The notes below the pieces were generated by a model. The model worked only from the letters and a program-made list of their open reading frames with translations, was not told the origin of the DNA and made no database searches. Of a stretch of DNA of 43,500 bases, positions 41,440-43,500 are shown piece by piece (the first letter of the stretch is position 1; the number at the start of each line of letters is the position of its first letter). The stretch comes from Burkholderia sp. Ac-20379. Its GTDB lineage: Bacteria; Pseudomonadota; Gammaproteobacteria; Burkholderiales; Burkholderiaceae. Where the stretch lies: contig NZ_JAAGPF010000025.1 in NCBI RefSeq assembly GCF_017104645.1, forward strand, positions 1-43,500. Reading direction: 5' to 3'. The position numbers and the translations under genes are program-made.

Positions 41440-42123
41440 ATGCTACGCAAGGCGCTTTTCTCTCTGATGCTCGTTGCCGCCGCAACGCCCGGCATGTCGA
41501 ACGGGGCGACGCCTGAGTCGGCCTACAGCGCATTGGCCGGCATCTACGACATTCAGCCACGCTCGGTGTATGGCGAGATGTTGGCGCATCGCAAGCTTTA
41601 CCTCGCCTTCACCGGCGACGATGTCACGGGATTTTTCGACAACCCCTATCCGCAGCCCGACGACGCGGACGTCGACAACACATGCCGATTCTTTCTGTCC
41701 GGAAAAATGACCTCCGGGAACCGCATGGATCTTGTCGCCACCGAGTTCGACAGCAGTACGCCCACGTCCCAGATCGCGCTGACGAAACAGCACGACGGAA
41801 CATGGCGGGTCGCCGTCGACGGGCCGCGCGGTCACGCAGCGGATTTGCCCAATTGCGCCGTTCCGTCGATGGTCAGCGGAGATGTCGTGAAGCTGGCCGA
41901 TCCGCGCCCCTGGCAGATCGTGGGCAAGATCGGCACAGCCAAGGCCCCGCTGTATTCCGAACCGTCGGCGGATAAGCAAACCCGCGCCTATCTGATCGAA
42001 TCGGATCCGGTGGCCATCCAGATCACCCAGGGCGAGTGGACGCAGATCGACTACATCGGAAAGCATCGCGAGCTGGTGCGATGGGCCCGATCCAGCGATC
42101 TTTACTATTATTTGAATCGCTGA
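41440..42123 (+). CDS. Secreted protein of unknown function, possible SH3-like C-terminus
   Basis: A 227-residue exported protein. The N-terminus is a Sec signal (MLRKALFSLMLVAAATPGMS, cleavage near NGA). The middle (about 25-150) has an acidic segment NPYPQPDDADVDNTC and paired Cys residues (CRFFLSG, and LPNCAVP), suggesting a disulphide. The end (about 160-227: GKIGTAKAPLYSEPS, then GEWTQIDYIGKHRELVRWARSSDL) resembles a bacterial SH3 domain with a ligand-binding aromatic patch. I recognise no named family. It is divergent from the efflux operon and convergent with the tautomerase. Confidence 0.8.
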   Translation: MLRKALFSLMLVAAATPGMSNGATPESAYSALAGIYDIQPRSVYGEMLAHRKLYLAFTGDDVTGFFDNPYPQPDDADVDNTCRFFLSGKMTSGNRMDLVATEFDSSTPTSQIALTKQHDGTWRVAVDGPRGHAADLPNCAVPSMVSGDVVKLADPRPWQIVGKIGTAKAPLYSEPSADKQTRAYLIESDPVAIQITQGEWTQIDYIGKHRELVRWARSSDLYYYLNR

Positions 42124-42152
42124 AGCAATCGGCCCGCGTCCGCAGGGTCGTT

Positions 42153-42182
42153 AGGATTCCGGATCGATCCGTTCGGAATCCT
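42153..42182. terminator. Inverted repeat between convergent genes, possible terminator
   Basis: AGGATTCCG (42153-42161) and CGGAATCCT (42174-42182) form a 9-bp perfect stem with a 12-nt loop, 30 bp after the secreted-protein stop. The following sequence is only weakly T-rich (TGTATTGG). Confidence 0.5.
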
Positions 42183-42291
42183 TGTATTGGATGCCGTTCG
42201 GCCCCGAGGCGGCGGACTCGCGGGCATCGATCCCATGCGTGAACATCGAAATCGTGCGCAAGTCCGCTTCGGTTCACCCAGCAAGCCGGCC

Positions 42292-42702
42292 TCAGCCTGC
42301 GGAAGCCGCCGCCGCTTCCTCCGCGCGTTGCCGCGCGCGATCCGCCTGCGTGCGGCCGTCGTAGCCCCAATCGCTGCCCGCCACTTCCTTGATCACCACG
42401 TAGGTGGCGGGGTCGAGCAGTTCGACGGTTTCGCGCAGCAAGGCCATCGCGGCGGCGATGAACGCGCGCTTCTGCGCCTCGGTGTTGGTGCCGGCCGTCA
42501 CGCACACTTCAAGGTGCGCCGCCGTGTGCCGCAGGCTCGCGCCGATGGTCCAGCGGTTCGAGATCGGCGTTTCGATCAGCACCGAGGTCAGGTCGTGCTG
42601 CTTCGCCAGTTCGTCGGCGATCAGCCGGGTCAGCTCGGTGGACAGGTATTGGGCGTCGTCGGTGGACGGGGTGTGCGACAGCGTCAGTCGGGCAAAGGGC
42701 AT
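42292..42702 (-). CDS. Tautomerase family protein (4-oxalocrotonate tautomerase-like)
   Basis: A 136-residue tautomerase-superfamily protein. Pro2 follows the initiator Met (MPFARLTLSH), so after Met removal Pro1 would be the catalytic base. The length of about two 4-OT units suggests a fused double unit: residues ~1-60, and ~64-125 ending VVIKEVAGSDWGYDGRTQ. Such proteins tautomerise dienols or 2-oxoacids; a cis-CaaD-like hydratase role cannot be excluded. AAGGA lies just before the ATG. It is divergent from a LysR gene with a 93-bp gap, suggesting control by that regulator. Confidence 0.88.
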   Translation of the reverse strand: MPFARLTLSHTPSTDDAQYLSTELTRLIADELAKQHDLTSVLIETPISNRWTIGASLRHTAAHLEVCVTAGTNTEAQKRAFIAAAMALLRETVELLDPATYVVIKEVAGSDWGYDGRTQADRARQRAEEAAAASAG

Positions 42703-42795
42703 GTCCTTACTCCTCGAAAGTGGGTGTTGACATATTATTTGAGGAATTCGCAAGCTTGTTTGCGTCTGGTTCCGGCTCAGATTTGAGTTTTTCTC

Positions 42796-43500
42796 ATGAT
42801 TCCCGATATTCCCTCCCCCTTGCTGCGCACCTTCGTGGCCGTGGTCGATTGCGGCTCGCTGGCGGCGGCGGCCAAGCGCATCGCCCGCAGCGAATCGGCG
42901 GTCAGCCTGCAGATCTCGCGCCTGGAAGACATCGTCGGGCAGGCGCTGTTCGACCGCGACGGCCGCGCGCTGCGGCTCAACGCCTTCGGCGGGCTGCTGT
43001 TGTCGCATTCGCGCGCGATCCTCGGGCGCATCGACGCGGCGCGCACCGAGCTGGCGCCCGACGCGGTGGCGCCGGTGCGGATCGGCGTGGTGCAGGATTT
43101 CGTGGCGAGCGTGCTGCGGCCGACGCTGGCCGAGGTGCGCGCGCTCACGCCCGAGGCGGCGTTCACGATCGTGATCGGCAGCACCGCGGAATTGCTGCAG
43201 GCGATGAGCGAGGACCGCATCGACGCGGCGCTGTGCGCGGGCGAGCCGTTCGGCGGCGACGTGGTGGCGCGCCTGCCGATGCGGTGGTTCGGCGAGGCGA
43301 ACCTGTTGGATAACGAAGTGGTGCCGCTGATCAGCATCGCGCCGCCGTGCCCGTTCCTGCTGGCGGCGCAGCGCGTGCTCGACGCGGTGGGCCGGCCCTG
43401 GCGCGTGGCGCTGACCACGCCGAGCCTCGACGGCCTGCGCGCCGCCTGCGAAGTCGGCATCGGCATTGCTTGCCGCACCGCGCCCGGCTTCGGGCTGCCG
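42796..43500 (+). CDS. LysR-family transcriptional regulator (cut by window end)
   Basis: The first 235 residues of a LysR regulator; the 3' end lies beyond the window. The helix-turn-helix reads LLRTFVAVVDCGSLAAAAKR and SESAVSLQISRLEDIVGQ, with the linker and the first half of the effector domain present (APVRIGVVQDFVASVL). It is divergent from the tautomerase. In the 93-bp gap, CGCAA and TTGCG flank a CAAGCTTG palindrome near 42749-42766, a possible LysR operator. ATG 42796 is the only sensible start. Confidence 0.9.
   Translation, partial: MIPDIPSPLLRTFVAVVDCGSLAAAAKRIARSESAVSLQISRLEDIVGQALFDRDGRALRLNAFGGLLLSHSRAILGRIDAARTELAPDAVAPVRIGVVQDFVASVLRPTLAEVRALTPEAAFTIVIGSTAELLQAMSEDRIDAALCAGEPFGGDVVARLPMRWFGEANLLDNEVVPLISIAPPCPFLLAAQRVLDAVGRPWRVALTTPSLDGLRAACEVGIGIACRTAPGFGLP

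Noticed and set aside
1..43500. Mobile elements, CRISPR, tRNA or rRNA genes
   Set aside because: No transposase, integrase, spaced repeats or RNA gene pattern was seen by eye in any gap.

Overview
The window is high-GC, densely packed bacterial DNA from a metabolically versatile betaproteobacterium. Burkholderia or a close relative is the best guess. The evidence is inferential: uniformly GC-rich codon use, five complete and one partial LysR-type regulators in 43 kb, a classical trimeric porin ending in Phe, a TRAP transporter, an NCS1 permease, and a BaeSR-like two-component system beside an RND efflux pump. I see no rRNA, tRNA, CRISPR, insertion sequence or prophage genes. Accessory catabolic modules are placed side by side, each with its own regulator.

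Layout. (1) 1-4212: the 3' end of an FAD-dependent oxidoreductase, broken by a tandem duplication of 181-bp period, then a PuuC-like aldehyde dehydrogenase and two tandem LysR regulators. (2) 4237-8834: a minus-strand set of LigI-like lactonase, a 15-codon leader peptide, dctA and a porin, with a divergent LysR gene. (3) 8913-14905: a perfect inverted-repeat operator, a TRAP transporter (DctP and fused DctQM), a LacI regulator, a D-2-hydroxyacid dehydrogenase and a second lactonase-like amidohydrolase. This looks like an uptake and catabolic operon for a sugar acid or lactone. (4) 14927-18108: aquaporin Z, an AT-rich regulatory island, and a lipoprotein PAP2 phosphatase carrying an autotransporter-type beta-strand repeat.

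(5) 18151-25958 is the most interesting region. A GntR/FCD regulator and a DUF1330 protein face a compact operon with DUF1185, alpha/beta hydrolase, flavin reductase fused to a degenerate Nudix domain, luciferase-like flavin monooxygenase, aldehyde dehydrogenase and NCS1 permease. The set follows the logic of two-component flavin ring-opening pathways for N-heterocycles (trigonelline, pyridine): import, oxygenolytic ring cleavage, aldehyde oxidation, amide hydrolysis. The substrate is unknown.

(6) 25968-32893: small units. These are a YunG-like protein, a LysR/GNAT divergent pair, an ArsR/MFS divergent pair with two copies of a 10-bp palindrome between them, a large secreted lipoprotein of unknown function, a SUKH-fold protein and a YbaK-type deacylase. 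(7) 32963-41097: a minus-strand RND tripartite efflux operon (adaptor, pump, outer-membrane factor) followed by a BaeS/BaeR-like two-component system. (8) 41440-43500: a secreted SH3-like protein, a tautomerase, and a divergent LysR gene cut by the window end.
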